Counted from the first letter of the stretch, positions 16,478 to 25,739 are shown. The stretch: 64,000 bases of DNA from Candidatus Nezhaarchaeota archaeon (GCA_030055465.1 JASFYF010000001.1:413179-477178), one strand, 5' to 3'. The notes: generated by a model from the sequence alone, not told the origin. Program-made: numbers and translations.

Positions 16478-16747
16478 GTGTCCACTCAAATCGATGTAGA
16501 CCAGAAAATTGAGCAGGCCATCGCGGTGTTGCAGAGGATCGCCGACGATCTCGGTGTGCCCAGAAACATTAGGAGGGCCTGCAGCGAGTGCATAAAGATC
16601 TTGAGGGCCAAGAAGTACACCCCCGGTGTTAGGGCCTCCAATGCCATAGGTATACTTGACGAGTGCAGCCAAGATCCAAACATGCCGCTGTTCGCGAGGA
16701 CGGCCATATGGCAGGCCGTAAGCATACTTGAACAAGTAAAGGATTAA
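16478..16747 (+). CDS. UPF0147 family protein
   Basis: An 89-residue helical archaeal protein of unknown function. The conserved body IADDLGVPRNIRRA, RASNAIGILDECSQDPNMP and ARTAIWQAVSILEQV is all present. I chose GTG 16478 because GGAGGTG lies about eight bases upstream; the frame also offers ATG 16472, which would be too close to that site. It is followed 21 bp later by the SSSCA1-type gene in the same direction. Confidence 0.88.
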   Translation: MSTQIDVDQKIEQAIAVLQRIADDLGVPRNIRRACSECIKILRAKKYTPGVRASNAIGILDECSQDPNMPLFARTAIWQAVSILEQVKD

Positions 16748-16768
16748 GGGAATCGCGGTGTATAAGGC

Positions 16769-17131
16769 TTGAGCGGAGGCGAGGGAGACTCCACCAAGAT
16801 GAAGAGAATGGTCGACCTGCTTAGAAGCGGAGCTGCTATGCTCGCTGATGTGTGCCCTTTATGCAGCTCACCCTTATTTAGGCTTAGAAGCGGAGACGTA
16901 TACTGTCCTGGCTGCAGCAAGAGGGTTATATTCGTAAAAGAGGGGGAGGACGCCTCCAAGCTTTCCCAGCTGCAAGCCATAAGCGAGTTGTCTTCAACTG
17001 TAAGCCAGAAGATAATGGAGCTAACTACTATGGCTAAACACGAAAGCGACTCCGAAAGGCTCTACGAGCTAGGCCGATGCATACTGACGTGGCTTGAGGT
17101 CTTTGAAAGGGTTAAAAGGTTCAGGGAGTAG
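16769..17131 (+). CDS. SSSCA1/Auto-anti-p27 family zinc-ribbon protein
   Basis: 120 residues with the family pattern KMVDLL-like start, MLADVCPLCSSPLFRLRSGDVYCPGCSKRV (given in part: CPLC and CPGC ligands) and then a helical coiled region. Archaeal homologues of human Sjogren/scleroderma autoantigen 1 have no assigned role. TTG start. Probably co-transcribed with the UPF0147 gene; its end overlaps convergent coaBC by 11 bp. Confidence 0.83.
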   Translation: MSGGEGDSTKMKRMVDLLRSGAAMLADVCPLCSSPLFRLRSGDVYCPGCSKRVIFVKEGEDASKLSQLQAISELSSTVSQKIMELTTMAKHESDSERLYELGRCILTWLEVFERVKRFRE

Positions 17132-18386
17132 CCCGAAGTTGCCTATCCCTCAGGACGTTGAGTGCCTCTCTAACTATTATCCTTGCTATAAGCCTCTTCC
17201 TAGCCTTCCTGATAATCCTTTCCCCCCTCTTGGAGAGCAAGTAACCTTCATTGAACTCGGAGCCGAAGCCTACACCTGACCTCGCAACGTTGTTCGCCAA
17301 CACTAAGTCGAAGCCGTATTTACTCATCCTCTCCCTCGCCCTTCTCAGCAGTTCATCGTCGGGGACACCGTATTCGGCCTTAAATCCCACAATCACAGCT
17401 CTTGGAGCTCTCTTCCTCAGCTCCAAGGCTATTTTTCCCGTGGGTCTCAGGGTCACCTCTATGCTCCTATCCGAGCTTACCTTATCAGCGAACACATCAC
17501 TAAAGGAGAAGTCAGCCGGGGCGGCAGCTAAAACTATGATGTCTGGCTCCTTCTCCTCCACCGAGCTTATGCATGCTTCAAGCATCTCATGGGTAGAGAC
17601 GACGCTTTTAACGGCAACGTTCCTTGGATGCCTAAGCTCCGTGGGCCCGGAGACGAGCTGGACCTTGGCTCCGTTGTTTGCGCAGACTGAGGCCACGGCA
17701 TAGCCCATCTTGCCCGAGCTCGCGTTGCTTATGAACCTGACGGGATCCAAGTGTTCTCGCGTTGGCCCCGCGGTAACCAGCACGCTTAGGCCCTTCAACC
17801 CGTCTATGGGATCAAGGGAATCCTCAACTACGTCGGCCACCTCATCCGTAGAGGCCATTCGAAGCCTCTCGCCGTCAACCTCTGGATCGACGACCATGAC
17901 GCCGAGGCCGCGAAGCTCTTGTAGACTTCTCTGCACAGTAGGAGCCCTGTACATGTCAGCATGCATTGCCGGGGCAACTACTATCGGCTTCCCGGATCCC
18001 ATAGCTGTAGTCAACACGTCCATGACCACGTTGTCGGATATTCCGCAAGCCAGTTTACATATGGTGTTGGCTGTCGCTGGAGCGACAACCACTGCGTGGG
18101 CCCAGCCGCCTTTGCTGGCGAGCGTTACGTGCTCAGTCTTGCCTCCACCGCTAGTCACGGGTTCTATGCCTGAGGCCCAGTGCAACAGCGTTGGCGTAAC
18201 GAACTGAAGGGCTCGAGGCGTGGCTACGAATACGACGTTGGCTCCGCGCTTTATTAGTTCGCGAGCTAAGTCTACAGCTTTATACGCCGCAGCGCTTCCG
18301 GTAACGCATAAAGCAATGTTAGCCCCGTTAAGCTCTTCACCCCTTAAACGCCTTATCTCGTCTACTGGGTGGTAGAGCGAAGACAT
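17121..18386 (-). CDS. coaBC: bifunctional phosphopantothenoylcysteine decarboxylase/phosphopantothenate-cysteine ligase
   Basis: Two consecutive steps of coenzyme A synthesis. The N-terminal flavoprotein CoaC half has IALCVTGSAAAYKAVDLAREL, the catalytic histidine region in VTPTLLHW, and VVAPATANTICKLACGISDN with VVAPAMHADMYRAP. The C-terminal CoaB half has VLVTAGPTREHLDPVRFISN, SSGKMGYAVA and the LVLANNV segment. 421 residues, typical for a fused enzyme. Divergent from tpiA. Confidence 0.95.
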   Translation of the reverse strand: MSSLYHPVDEIRRLRGEELNGANIALCVTGSAAAYKAVDLARELIKRGANVVFVATPRALQFVTPTLLHWASGIEPVTSGGGKTEHVTLASKGGWAHAVVVAPATANTICKLACGISDNVVMDVLTTAMGSGKPIVVAPAMHADMYRAPTVQRSLQELRGLGVMVVDPEVDGERLRMASTDEVADVVEDSLDPIDGLKGLSVLVTAGPTREHLDPVRFISNASSGKMGYAVASVCANNGAKVQLVSGPTELRHPRNVAVKSVVSTHEMLEACISSVEEKEPDIIVLAAAPADFSFSDVFADKVSSDRSIEVTLRPTGKIALELRKRAPRAVIVGFKAEYGVPDDELLRRARERMSKYGFDLVLANNVARSGVGFGSEFNEGYLLSKRGERIIRKARKRLIARIIVREALNVLRDRQLRATP

Positions 18387-18424
18387 CCTCCAAGCATCCT
18401 CCGATCGACAACTTAACCCAACAA

Positions 18425-18434
18425 CCTTTTAAGG
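18425..18434 (+). promoter_or_regulatory. TATA box of tpiA
   Basis: CCTTTTAAGG about 25 bp before the ATG at 18456, which implies a leaderless transcript and supports that start over the TTG at 18444. Confidence 0.55.
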
Positions 18435-18455
18435 CTATTCCACTTGCCAACTACT

Positions 18456-19145
18456 ATGGGTCGCCTCGAAAAACCCTTGATAATAGTCAACTTCAAGGCG
18501 TACCTTGAAGCTACGGGTTTAAGGGCTTTGGAGTTGGCGAAGAAGTGCGATAAAGTGTCTCAAGATCTAGGCGTAAACATCGCCGTAGCCCCTCAAACAT
18601 CTGATATACGGCTGATAGCCCAATCGGTCTCGATACCTGTATTAGCTCAACATGTCGACCCGAACATTCCGGGAGCGTACACGGGCAGCACATCCATGGA
18701 GGCTGTTAAAGAGGCTGGCGCTGTGGGGACCATAGTTAACCACTCCGAGAAAAAGCTGAGAATAGATGAGATAGAGGTGATCGTAGAAAGGGCTTTGAAC
18801 CTCGGAATCCAAGTTGTAGCATGCGCTAATACTCCAAGGGTTGCAGCTTCAATTTCAACTCTTAACCCAAACTTCATAGCTATAGAGCCCCCAGAGCTCA
18901 TAGGGACCGGAATGGCCGTGTCAAGGGCTAAACCGGAGGCGGTCACGGACTCCGTGAAGCTCATCAAATCCATTAACCCGAAGATCCCAGTGATATGCGG
19001 AGCTGGGATAACAAACGGCGGCGATGTTGAGGCGGCGTTGAAGCTTGGGACCGAAGGGGTTCTGGTGGCTTCAGGGGTTGTGAAGGCTAAAAACCAGGAG
19101 GAAGCTTTGAGAGATCTAGCCTACGGCTTGTTGAGAGGTAAGTAA
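18456..19145 (+). CDS. tpiA: triosephosphate isomerase
   Basis: Interconverts dihydroxyacetone phosphate and glyceraldehyde 3-phosphate. Archaeal short form of ~229 residues. The catalytic set is visible: substrate-binding NFKAY near the start, the histidine of GTIVNHSEKKL, the catalytic glutamate in FIAIEPPELIGTG, and the phosphate loop ICGAGITNGGDVEAALKLG with GVLVASGVVKA. ATG 18456 is supported by the TATA position. Confidence 0.96.
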   Translation: MGRLEKPLIIVNFKAYLEATGLRALELAKKCDKVSQDLGVNIAVAPQTSDIRLIAQSVSIPVLAQHVDPNIPGAYTGSTSMEAVKEAGAVGTIVNHSEKKLRIDEIEVIVERALNLGIQVVACANTPRVAASISTLNPNFIAIEPPELIGTGMAVSRAKPEAVTDSVKLIKSINPKIPVICGAGITNGGDVEAALKLGTEGVLVASGVVKAKNQEEALRDLAYGLLRGK

Positions 19146-19150
19146 AGCAA

Positions 19151-20122
19151 CTAAGCGAACCTGTCAAGGCTTCGCAGCCTCTTAGCTGGATGCGGATGTG
19201 TGCTGAAGAGGTCTGACAGCAAGCTGGGCTTCATCCTCTTTATCTCTTCAACCATCTTGTCAACGTCGCCGTAGCCCTCCACCCCCAAGCTGGGATCACT
19301 TATGAAGAATGCCTTGAACTCGCTTATCCTTTCAAGCTGCCTTGACCCTCCAAGCCTGTGAAACTTCCTGGTATTGCTCATTATCCTCACAAGCCCCCGC
19401 TGCAGGTTCCTAGCTCCGTTATCAACGCTCAAGGCGGCGTGGGCATCCGCGTAGTACTCCCTCAACCTACTGAAGTAGAACACGAAAAGGTTGAATATGA
19501 AGCTTAGCACCATGAGGGCTCCGCCTACAAGCAGAAGCAATGGTCCACCGCCCCTATCCCTAGAGCTCCCGCCAAGCCATCCTGATATGTAGAGCGAGTA
19601 GCCGATGTAGTAAATCAAGGCGGGCAATATGCTTATCATCATCATTAAGGCCACATCTTTGTGCTTCAAGTGCCCAACTTCGTGACCTAAAACCGCCTCA
19701 ACCTCGCTTGGTGGAAGGCTCCTGAGCAAACCCCTCGTGACTGCTACGCCGTTACCCTTCAAAGGGTTTCCGTAAGCGAATGCGTTTGGCAGGTCTATTT
19801 CGGCTATGCCAAGCTTAGGCGGCTTCTTTAATCCGCTTCTCCTAACAACGTTTTCAAAGGCCCTGACCAACCATGGGTACTCAGCCGGGTCAATTGACCT
19901 AACCTTGTATGCGGCCTCAATGATATACGGTCCTATAAGCCACTGCACAACGTGGAGAAGCACGACAAATCCAAGAATGCCGTAAATGCCGAAGAACGGT
20001 ATCTGAAGCCATGTCAACACTGCCGTCAGGACGAGCGTAGCAACTGCGGTAACAACGGCGAAGGTCCCTATCATGGCAAGTCTTAAACCTAAGAGGGATA
20101 GCCTAGGCATTTCAATTCTCAA
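19151..20122 (-). CDS. htpX: HtpX-like M48 membrane metalloprotease
   Basis: Membrane zinc protease for protein quality control. Two N-terminal transmembrane segments (FAVVTAVATLVLTAVL; FFGIYGILGFVVLLHVV), the conserved PNAFAYGNPLKGNGVAVTRG, zinc motif VLGHEVGHLKHKD (HEXXH), two more hydrophobic segments after it, and the third-ligand glutamate in RLREYYADAHAAL. It ends with the typical FSTHPHPAKRLRSL. 323 residues if started at TTG 20122; ATG 20110 is also possible. It converges on tpiA with a five-base gap. Confidence 0.93.
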   Translation of the reverse strand: MRIEMPRLSLLGLRLAMIGTFAVVTAVATLVLTAVLTWLQIPFFGIYGILGFVVLLHVVQWLIGPYIIEAAYKVRSIDPAEYPWLVRAFENVVRRSGLKKPPKLGIAEIDLPNAFAYGNPLKGNGVAVTRGLLRSLPPSEVEAVLGHEVGHLKHKDVALMMMISILPALIYYIGYSLYISGWLGGSSRDRGGGPLLLLVGGALMVLSFIFNLFVFYFSRLREYYADAHAALSVDNGARNLQRGLVRIMSNTRKFHRLGGSRQLERISEFKAFFISDPSLGVEGYGDVDKMVEEIKRMKPSLLSDLFSTHPHPAKRLRSLDRFA

Positions 20123-20227
20123 GATTCTGAAGATATCGGAACCCTCCTTAATAAGCTTTTTCTGGTTAAAGGTTATCCGCCTAAAGCCGCTGAGTTTAGA
20201 GGGGAACGATACTCGTATAAGCTGAGG

Positions 20228-20255
20228 CCCGCCCGTTCACTTAACGAAAGGCGGG
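20228..20255 (+). promoter_or_regulatory. hairpin or operator covering the larA ribosome-binding site
   Basis: CCCGCC (20228-20233) pairs with GGCGGG (20250-20255), with an inner CGTT/AACG stem and a CACTT loop. The 3' arm holds the G-rich ribosome-binding site ten bases before the larA ATG. A TATA-like CGTATAAG near 20214-20221 would start transcription inside the loop, in which case this is a DNA palindrome rather than an RNA hairpin. Confidence 0.4.
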
Positions 20256-20265
20256 GATCTGATGC

Positions 20266-21576
20266 ATGTCCTCATATTTCCTTGAGGGGTGGCTGGCGGA
20301 GGTAGAAGCGGTTAAGCAGGCTTATGGTGGTAACGTGATATACGAGGTGGCACCCAGACCCCTTCAACCGGTGAACAGCGAAATAGAGGCTGTGAGAAAC
20401 ACTATTAGGAACCCTACGTCTTCAAGACCCCTCAGGGAGATCGCTAAGCCAGACATGAAAGTAGCCATAGTAGTTGACGACATATCTAGGGCCACGCCTA
20501 GGGAGAAGATAGTCCCGGTGCTGCTCAACGAGTTGAATGTTGTTGGAATTCCAGATGCGAACATCAGGGTGGTAATAGCGTTGGGGACCCATAGATACCT
20601 GACCGATGAGGAGGTTACCAGCTGCCTGAGCAAGGAAGTGGTTGAGAGAGTTGAAGTGTTCAACCATGAATGGATGGACGCGGAAAAACTGGTTTACATT
20701 GGCGACACAAAGAGCGGCATTCCCGTGCACGTTAACAGGCTGGTGTACGAGTCGGACCTAATCATAGGGGTGGGCAGCATAATTCCACATCTATGCGCGG
20801 GCTACGGGGGAGGGGCTAAGATAATTCAGCCGGGGGTCTGCGGGGAGTTAACAACCGCACGTACGCATGCACTGGCCGCATTGATCGGCCCCTTAGAACT
20901 TCTGGGGAAACCAGATAACGTTGTTAGAAGTGAGATGGAAAGCGTCGCTGAAGTCGTGGGGTTAGACTTCATAGTGAACGTGGTCTTTAACGGCAGAGGG
21001 AAGGTTGTCAAGGTAGTTGCCGGCGACATGAAGAGGGCCTTTAGGGATGGTGTGAAGACCGCGGAGTTCATATATAGAAGAGAGGTCCCAGCTTTAGCTG
21101 ATATAGTTATTGTCAATTCTCACCCTGCGCTAATAGATTACTGGCAGGCAATGAAGGGTCTTGTGCATGCTCAATTAGGCCTTAGAAGGGGCGGCACCGT
21201 AATCCTCTACACCGACTGCCCCGACGGGATCTCCCCCACTCATCGCGAAGTATTCGAGAAGTACAGCGAGGCAAGCGTCAAGGAGGTTGAAAGGTTGCTA
21301 AAAGAAGAAGCTGAAGAAGACCTTGTAGGCTTGAGCGGGCTATGCATGCACAAGAAGTGTCTAGCCCGCAGCGACTGCATATGCGTATCTCGAAATTTAA
21401 AGGATGAAGATAAAGAGGTTTTAAAATTCGAAAGCGCGGATGACCTCATTCAAGCGCTTCGAATGGCTTTTAATAAGCATGGTAGAGACGCCAAGGTGGG
21501 CATAATTCATCATGGTGGAGAGGTGTACCCCACCTTTAGCGGTACAAATGGACTTTACCGCCGGGATCAAGGCTGA
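20266..21576 (+). CDS. LarA-family nickel-pincer racemase/epimerase (lactate racemase-like)
   Basis: 436 residues of the LarA (DUF2088) family, enzymes that racemise 2-hydroxyacids using a nickel-pincer nucleotide. Seen: VAIVVDDISRATP near residue 70, the histidine in VIALGTHRYLT, HVNRLVYESDLIIGVGSIIPH, GYGGGAKIIQPG, and a C-terminal Cys-rich stretch. Substrate is not fixed by family: members act on lactate, malate, phenyllactate or sugar acids. The nearby GlcD/GlcF-like oxidase genes on the opposite strand support an alpha-hydroxyacid. Genes for pincer synthesis (larB, larC, larE) are not in the window. Confidence 0.87.
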   Translation: MSSYFLEGWLAEVEAVKQAYGGNVIYEVAPRPLQPVNSEIEAVRNTIRNPTSSRPLREIAKPDMKVAIVVDDISRATPREKIVPVLLNELNVVGIPDANIRVVIALGTHRYLTDEEVTSCLSKEVVERVEVFNHEWMDAEKLVYIGDTKSGIPVHVNRLVYESDLIIGVGSIIPHLCAGYGGGAKIIQPGVCGELTTARTHALAALIGPLELLGKPDNVVRSEMESVAEVVGLDFIVNVVFNGRGKVVKVVAGDMKRAFRDGVKTAEFIYRREVPALADIVIVNSHPALIDYWQAMKGLVHAQLGLRRGGTVILYTDCPDGISPTHREVFEKYSEASVKEVERLLKEEAEEDLVGLSGLCMHKKCLARSDCICVSRNLKDEDKEVLKFESADDLIQALRMAFNKHGRDAKVGIIHHGGEVYPTFSGTNGLYRRDQG

Positions 21577-21621
21577 ATCTCGAAGCACTTGAAGAAATGC
21601 AATGCGCCGATCCTTAACGCC

Positions 21622-22014
21622 TTAAACGCCTGCCTCTCGCTTATGTGTGATTCTTAAAATGTCTTCAAGCTTTAAGTATGCTACCAGCAAGAGGAGGCCC
21701 ACGATAACCCCCGCTAGGATGAACGCTACTACCATCCAAGCTATGCATTCCGACCTGGCTTCCATGTAATTGCCGAAGTCAACCATTAAGGCTATGCGTT
21801 TAACCTTCGCTCGAAGCACCAGGTTCATTACGCCGAACACGCCGAATACGAGGCCTATAAACGCGATGAATGTCAGTACGCCGACGGCGATGAACATTAT
21901 CCCCAGGACGAGGGAAACTATGTCGGCAGCCCTTAACAGGCCTTTAATGGTGTTGACCTCAAAATGAATTTGAGAATCCAAGAGGCTACACCCTAGCCTT
22001 AGGGGGACGTTCAA
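21622..22014 (-). CDS. small membrane protein of unknown function
   Basis: 130 residues with at least three hydrophobic segments: IVSLVLGIMFIAVGVLTFIA, FIGLVFGVFGVMNLVL and WMVVAFILAGVIVGLLLLVA, then a short charged C-terminus. No family recognised. The first ~25 residues may be spurious; later starts are possible. It converges on larA and precedes the GlcF-like gene's end. Confidence 0.55.
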   Translation of the reverse strand: MNVPLRLGCSLLDSQIHFEVNTIKGLLRAADIVSLVLGIMFIAVGVLTFIAFIGLVFGVFGVMNLVLRAKVKRIALMVDFGNYMEARSECIAWMVVAFILAGVIVGLLLLVAYLKLEDILRITHKREAGV

Positions 22015-22141
22015 GATAATGCTACCTTGCCAACCCGATAAAACGTTTGCTTCTCAACTCGAGAAGGCGTGGCTGCGCAGCTGATCGCAACGCTTGAGCG
22101 TTGTTGAATAAGCGACTGGAAGAAAGGGATTTCAATGAGCT

Positions 22142-23350
22142 CTAGACGAGCTTCGCCAGAACCTCGGTTATATCGTAGAACTTGAGCTCTGACCCCGCTG
22201 CATGTATAGCGTCAACTATGTTTCGCTTGCAGAATGGACACGCTGATATCAGGAGGTTCGCTCCAGCCTCTTCAGCCCTCCTGACAACGCCCAAGCCTAT
22301 CTTCAGGGCAAGCTCGCTGAAGCCGGATTTTATGCCTCCACCCCCGCCGCAGCACATTGCATACTGCCTTGTAGGGCTCATCTCCACGAGCTCTATGCCT
22401 GGGATGTCCTTTATTATTTCTCTAGGGGGATCATAAACTCCGGCGTGCCTGCCTAGGTGGCATGGATCGTGGTATGCGACCTTCTCTTCAAGTCGCCCAG
22501 GAATCTTCAGCTTGCCCCTGCTTACGAGCTCCCACATTAGCTCGGTTGCGTGGAGCACCTCGAAGTCCCACCTGCTTCCAAGTATTTCAGGGTAATCCAG
22601 CTTCAATGTTCTGTAGCATCCAGCACAAGAGGCGACCACCTTCTTTGCTTTTGACTTCCTAAGCTCCTCTAGGTTGTGTTTGGCCAACTCCTCCACGTAG
22701 TCCCACTGACCTGTCCTCAGGAGCACGGAGCCGCAACACCACTCGTCTATTATGGCCGGTGAAAGGCCAGCTCTGCTTAAGACCTTGATCGTGCTCTCGC
22801 ATATCTCCGGGTGCCTGTAAGGCGAAGTGCAGCCAGCAAAGTAAGCTACTTCGCCTCGCCCGGAAAGATTGTAGCCGCTTGGAAGCCAGGCGAACCGCTT
22901 GGCATGGGGTTCGCCGTAAGGGTTCTTCTGGGCTCTGGTCCTCTCAGCGACGCGTCGGTGGGGTTCCACGAGTAGGTCTGGTCTTCTCTTGTATATCTCC
23001 GCTCGCATGGCCTCAAAGACCCTTACTTGATCGAGCTCGTCAACGCTTGAAACCCCCATAACCACTGGAAAGTGTATGACGCACACTTCATGGCATGCCC
23101 CGCACGTGGTGCAGCTGTAAACCAAGTCAACTAGATCCTTGGTCACATCTATGCTCCCTTCCAGGAGGGCTTGGGCCATGGCCAGCCTGCCCTTAGCCGT
23201 GAAGAATTCCCATGGTCCTGATGGATGGTACTCGTATATCGGGCACACCTTGTTTATTCCGCGCTCTAGGAAAACCGAGGTCCTACACCACCCGCACCTG
23301 GCGCACCGGTATACCTGCTTAGCGTACTTCTCAAGCACCATTCTCACCAC
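22142..23350 (-). CDS. GlcF/LldE-like iron-sulfur oxidoreductase subunit with CCG domains
   Basis: 402 residues. The N-terminus carries two 4Fe-4S sites (CARCGWCRTS; CTTCGACHEVC, each followed by a later lone Cys-Pro/His). Two CCG domains follow: FAGCTSPYRHPEI...DEWCCGS and YHDPCHLGRHAGVYDPPR with MCCGGGGGIKSG. CCG cysteines bind a non-cubane cluster in HdrB-like proteins. It is translated four bases after the flavoprotein gene, so both form one electron-transfer enzyme for a D-2-hydroxyacid such as lactate or glycolate; the acceptor is unknown. Confidence 0.88.
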   Translation of the reverse strand: MVRMVLEKYAKQVYRCARCGWCRTSVFLERGINKVCPIYEYHPSGPWEFFTAKGRLAMAQALLEGSIDVTKDLVDLVYSCTTCGACHEVCVIHFPVVMGVSSVDELDQVRVFEAMRAEIYKRRPDLLVEPHRRVAERTRAQKNPYGEPHAKRFAWLPSGYNLSGRGEVAYFAGCTSPYRHPEICESTIKVLSRAGLSPAIIDEWCCGSVLLRTGQWDYVEELAKHNLEELRKSKAKKVVASCAGCYRTLKLDYPEILGSRWDFEVLHATELMWELVSRGKLKIPGRLEEKVAYHDPCHLGRHAGVYDPPREIIKDIPGIELVEMSPTRQYAMCCGGGGGIKSGFSELALKIGLGVVRRAEEAGANLLISACPFCKRNIVDAIHAAGSELKFYDITEVLAKLV

Positions 23351-23351
23351 C

Positions 23352-24743
23352 TCATAGACCCATTATGCCGGGGGCCATTATGTTGTTGGGGTCGAGAAGC
23401 CTCTTCAACCTCTTCAACAGCTCGTAGTACATGCCCAGCTTGTGCATCTGATCAGCCCACAGAGCACCCATACGGTAGGGGCATACGCCCATGTCGAAGA
23501 GCCTGTTCTTTATTTCGTGCCACGCCTTGATTGCTAGGTCGCTCTCCTGGGGGCTGCTAGGATCAAAGTACGTGACGACTATTACAATAACGCTTCGATC
23601 GCAAACGAAGCTCCCCGCGCCCACCCTTAACCCATACCTCGCCTTAACGTCGTTGGCCACCTCTTCTATCCTCCTCATGTATGATCCTACCTCTCCTATG
23701 GGGACGTGCATTGGCAGCGCCGCCCTCATGCCAAGCTTGTAGCCGAATAAGCCAACCCACCTGTACCTCTCCCTCCAGGTTTCTTCAGCCAGTTCAGATC
23801 CAAGGTATGTTCCGCCTTTCCCAGCCGACTCCATGAGGCGGTTGAGCTCGATTTCCAGTATCTCCTTTGTGTTCGCCTCAACCACGAACTTTATCGTATG
23901 CTGCCAAGGGGCTTTCTCGGGGAACAGCATGTTAAGAGTCCAACTAGGCGACAAGTATGCGTAGATTGTGGGTATTCTCATCCTCCTAACCCTGTATATT
24001 GCTTCGCCGGCCGCCTCAAGGGTGTCGTACCCGAAGGTGGCAAACCCCATGGCTCCAGACATCTCCTCTATCTTGAGGGCCAGCTCAGTTATTATACCCA
24101 GAGTGCCCTCAGATCCGCAGAAGAGGCCTGTCAGGTCATTTCCAATGGCGTAACGGTAGAAGTGGCCGTGGGCGTTTGGGTTAGCCATGCTGCCGGTGGT
24201 TAACACCTCGCCCGTGGGCAGGACGACCTTGCAGCCGAGGACGCAGTCGCCTTGGTTAGAGAAGTTGGGGCCTGCACCCCACCCAGTTCCATGGCTTGCG
24301 AAGTTGCCTCCCACGGTTCCGCCCATGCCGTTCTCGGGGCTCATTATGAACCTAAGGTTCCGCCTCGCCAATGTTGCTTCGAGCTCGCCGAAGGTTATCC
24401 CCGGTTCGACGACGCAGGTGAGCGCTCTCTCATTGATCTCTAGAACCCTCTTCATCGCCGCCAAATCGACTATGATGCTCCCCTCCACAACGGGAACCGC
24501 ACCCCAAAGGCTCGTACCGCCGCTCCTAGGGTAGAGGGGCGTCTTGGTCTCGTTAGCCCACGAGACTATTTTCTGGACGTCCTCCGTGGTTGATGGCCTG
24601 ACAACCGCCATTGGTACCTTCCCTTTCATGGGGCTGGCATCCCTGGAATATATGAGGAGCGCGGGCTTGCTGTCCACTACCTTTTCAGGACCAAGCAAGT
24701 CCTTTAGAGCCTTTATCTTTTCGTTCGCGGAAATGGTCGACAT
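23352..24743 (-). CDS. GlcD-like FAD-linked oxidase (D-lactate/glycolate dehydrogenase-type)
   Basis: 463-residue flavoprotein of the FAD-binding PCMH family: PRSGGTSLWGAVPV (FAD loop), IVDLAAMKRVLEIN, CVVEPGITFGELEATL, GGTVGGNFASHGTGWGAG, and GSEGTLGIITELALKI. The C-terminal FAD-linked oxidase domain ends DPNNIMAPGIMGL, the expected family ending. Middle gene of an apparent operon: 13 bp after the epimerase, directly before the Fe-S subunit. Substrate inferred as a D-2-hydroxyacid; the LarA-family racemase 2 kb away would let both lactate isomers be used. Confidence 0.9.
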   Translation of the reverse strand: MSTISANEKIKALKDLLGPEKVVDSKPALLIYSRDASPMKGKVPMAVVRPSTTEDVQKIVSWANETKTPLYPRSGGTSLWGAVPVVEGSIIVDLAAMKRVLEINERALTCVVEPGITFGELEATLARRNLRFIMSPENGMGGTVGGNFASHGTGWGAGPNFSNQGDCVLGCKVVLPTGEVLTTGSMANPNAHGHFYRYAIGNDLTGLFCGSEGTLGIITELALKIEEMSGAMGFATFGYDTLEAAGEAIYRVRRMRIPTIYAYLSPSWTLNMLFPEKAPWQHTIKFVVEANTKEILEIELNRLMESAGKGGTYLGSELAEETWRERYRWVGLFGYKLGMRAALPMHVPIGEVGSYMRRIEEVANDVKARYGLRVGAGSFVCDRSVIVIVVTYFDPSSPQESDLAIKAWHEIKNRLFDMGVCPYRMGALWADQMHKLGMYYELLKRLKRLLDPNNIMAPGIMGL

Positions 24744-24756
24744 GATCTCTCGAACC

Positions 24757-25683
24757 TCAACTTTCTTGTGTTTTACGTGAAGATTTCGACATCAAGATGT
24801 TAATATAATCTACTACTCCCTCTCTCACCGTGTACACGGGCTTGTAGCCCAACTCCTCCCTTATCCTGCTTGCGTCGACAAGCGCTCTGGGGGTCTCATC
24901 TCCTGGCTCCAGCGCTATTTGAGCGTGGGGCACCAGCTCCAACACCCACTCGGCTAGCTGGCGAAGCGACACCACCTCATCGCACGTGTTGAAAACTCTA
25001 TGTCTGTAGCCCTTGGCCTTGAGCGCTAAATGCACTACGTTGGCTGCCTCCTTCACGTACTGAGGCGTTATGAGGGTGTCGGCCTTGGAAACCTTAACCG
25101 GCTTGCCGAGCACAGGGTTCTCGAATAGATCCACAAGAATATCTCCGAAGCCCCTCCGCTCCCTTCCCGGACCGAAAACCAAGCCTAACCTAAGCGCCAG
25201 CACGTCCATCCCGTACTTCTCCGCGTAATAACTCGACATGAACTCGTTAACCACATAGGTTGTGCCGTGTATTACCATTGGCTTCACGGGGTCGTCCTCG
25301 CTCAGCCTTGCCTTGCCGTACAGGTGAGGTGGACCCAGCTGAGCGTAAGAGCTCGTCCAGACGAGCTTCTCCAAATCCATAAGCCTGGCGGCCTCCAGCA
25401 CGTTGAGGAAGCCCCTTATCATCGTGTTAACGACGTTGTGAGGGGTCCAAGCCCACGGGTGCTCGGCAGCCGAGTAAACCACGCATCTTACGCCGTGTTC
25501 CTTCAACGCCGACAGCAAATCGCCGAGCTCGGTTGTAGATCCTTTAACGTTTTTCACCTTATCGGCGACGTCGCCTATTCGAGACGTATCGCCAAAACGG
25601 CTGAGGACGACGACGTCTAGGCCCTCGGCCACGAGCCTTCTAACTATGTGAGACCCAACATGACCTGTGCCGCCTATAACCAT
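24757..25683 (-). CDS. NAD-dependent epimerase/dehydratase (extended SDR)
   Basis: 308 residues. N-terminal Rossmann motif VIGGTGHVGSHIVRRL, catalytic-region VWTSSYAQLG and a later Y-x-x-x-K-like stretch around TTYVVNEFMSSYYAEK, then LALRLGLVFGPGRERRG. The C-terminus EELGYKPVYTVREGVVDYI is typical of sugar-nucleotide epimerases. First gene of the group that includes the GlcD/GlcF-like pair, so it may act on a sugar acid rather than a nucleotide sugar; undecided. Confidence 0.85.
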   Translation of the reverse strand: MVIGGTGHVGSHIVRRLVAEGLDVVVLSRFGDTSRIGDVADKVKNVKGSTTELGDLLSALKEHGVRCVVYSAAEHPWAWTPHNVVNTMIRGFLNVLEAARLMDLEKLVWTSSYAQLGPPHLYGKARLSEDDPVKPMVIHGTTYVVNEFMSSYYAEKYGMDVLALRLGLVFGPGRERRGFGDILVDLFENPVLGKPVKVSKADTLITPQYVKEAANVVHLALKAKGYRHRVFNTCDEVVSLRQLAEWVLELVPHAQIALEPGDETPRALVDASRIREELGYKPVYTVREGVVDYINILMSKSSRKTQES

Positions 25684-25739
25684 CAGAGACGTGCTTGCAT
25701 CCCCCTATAGCTTTTTTGAAGAGCATTTTTTTTAGTTTT

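Noticed and set aside
20228-20266. Fluoride riboswitch upstream of larA, suggested by GGCCCGCCC and CTGATG
   Set aside because: The 5' GGGCGAUG strand needed for the pseudoknot is absent, and the TATA position would start transcription within the element.
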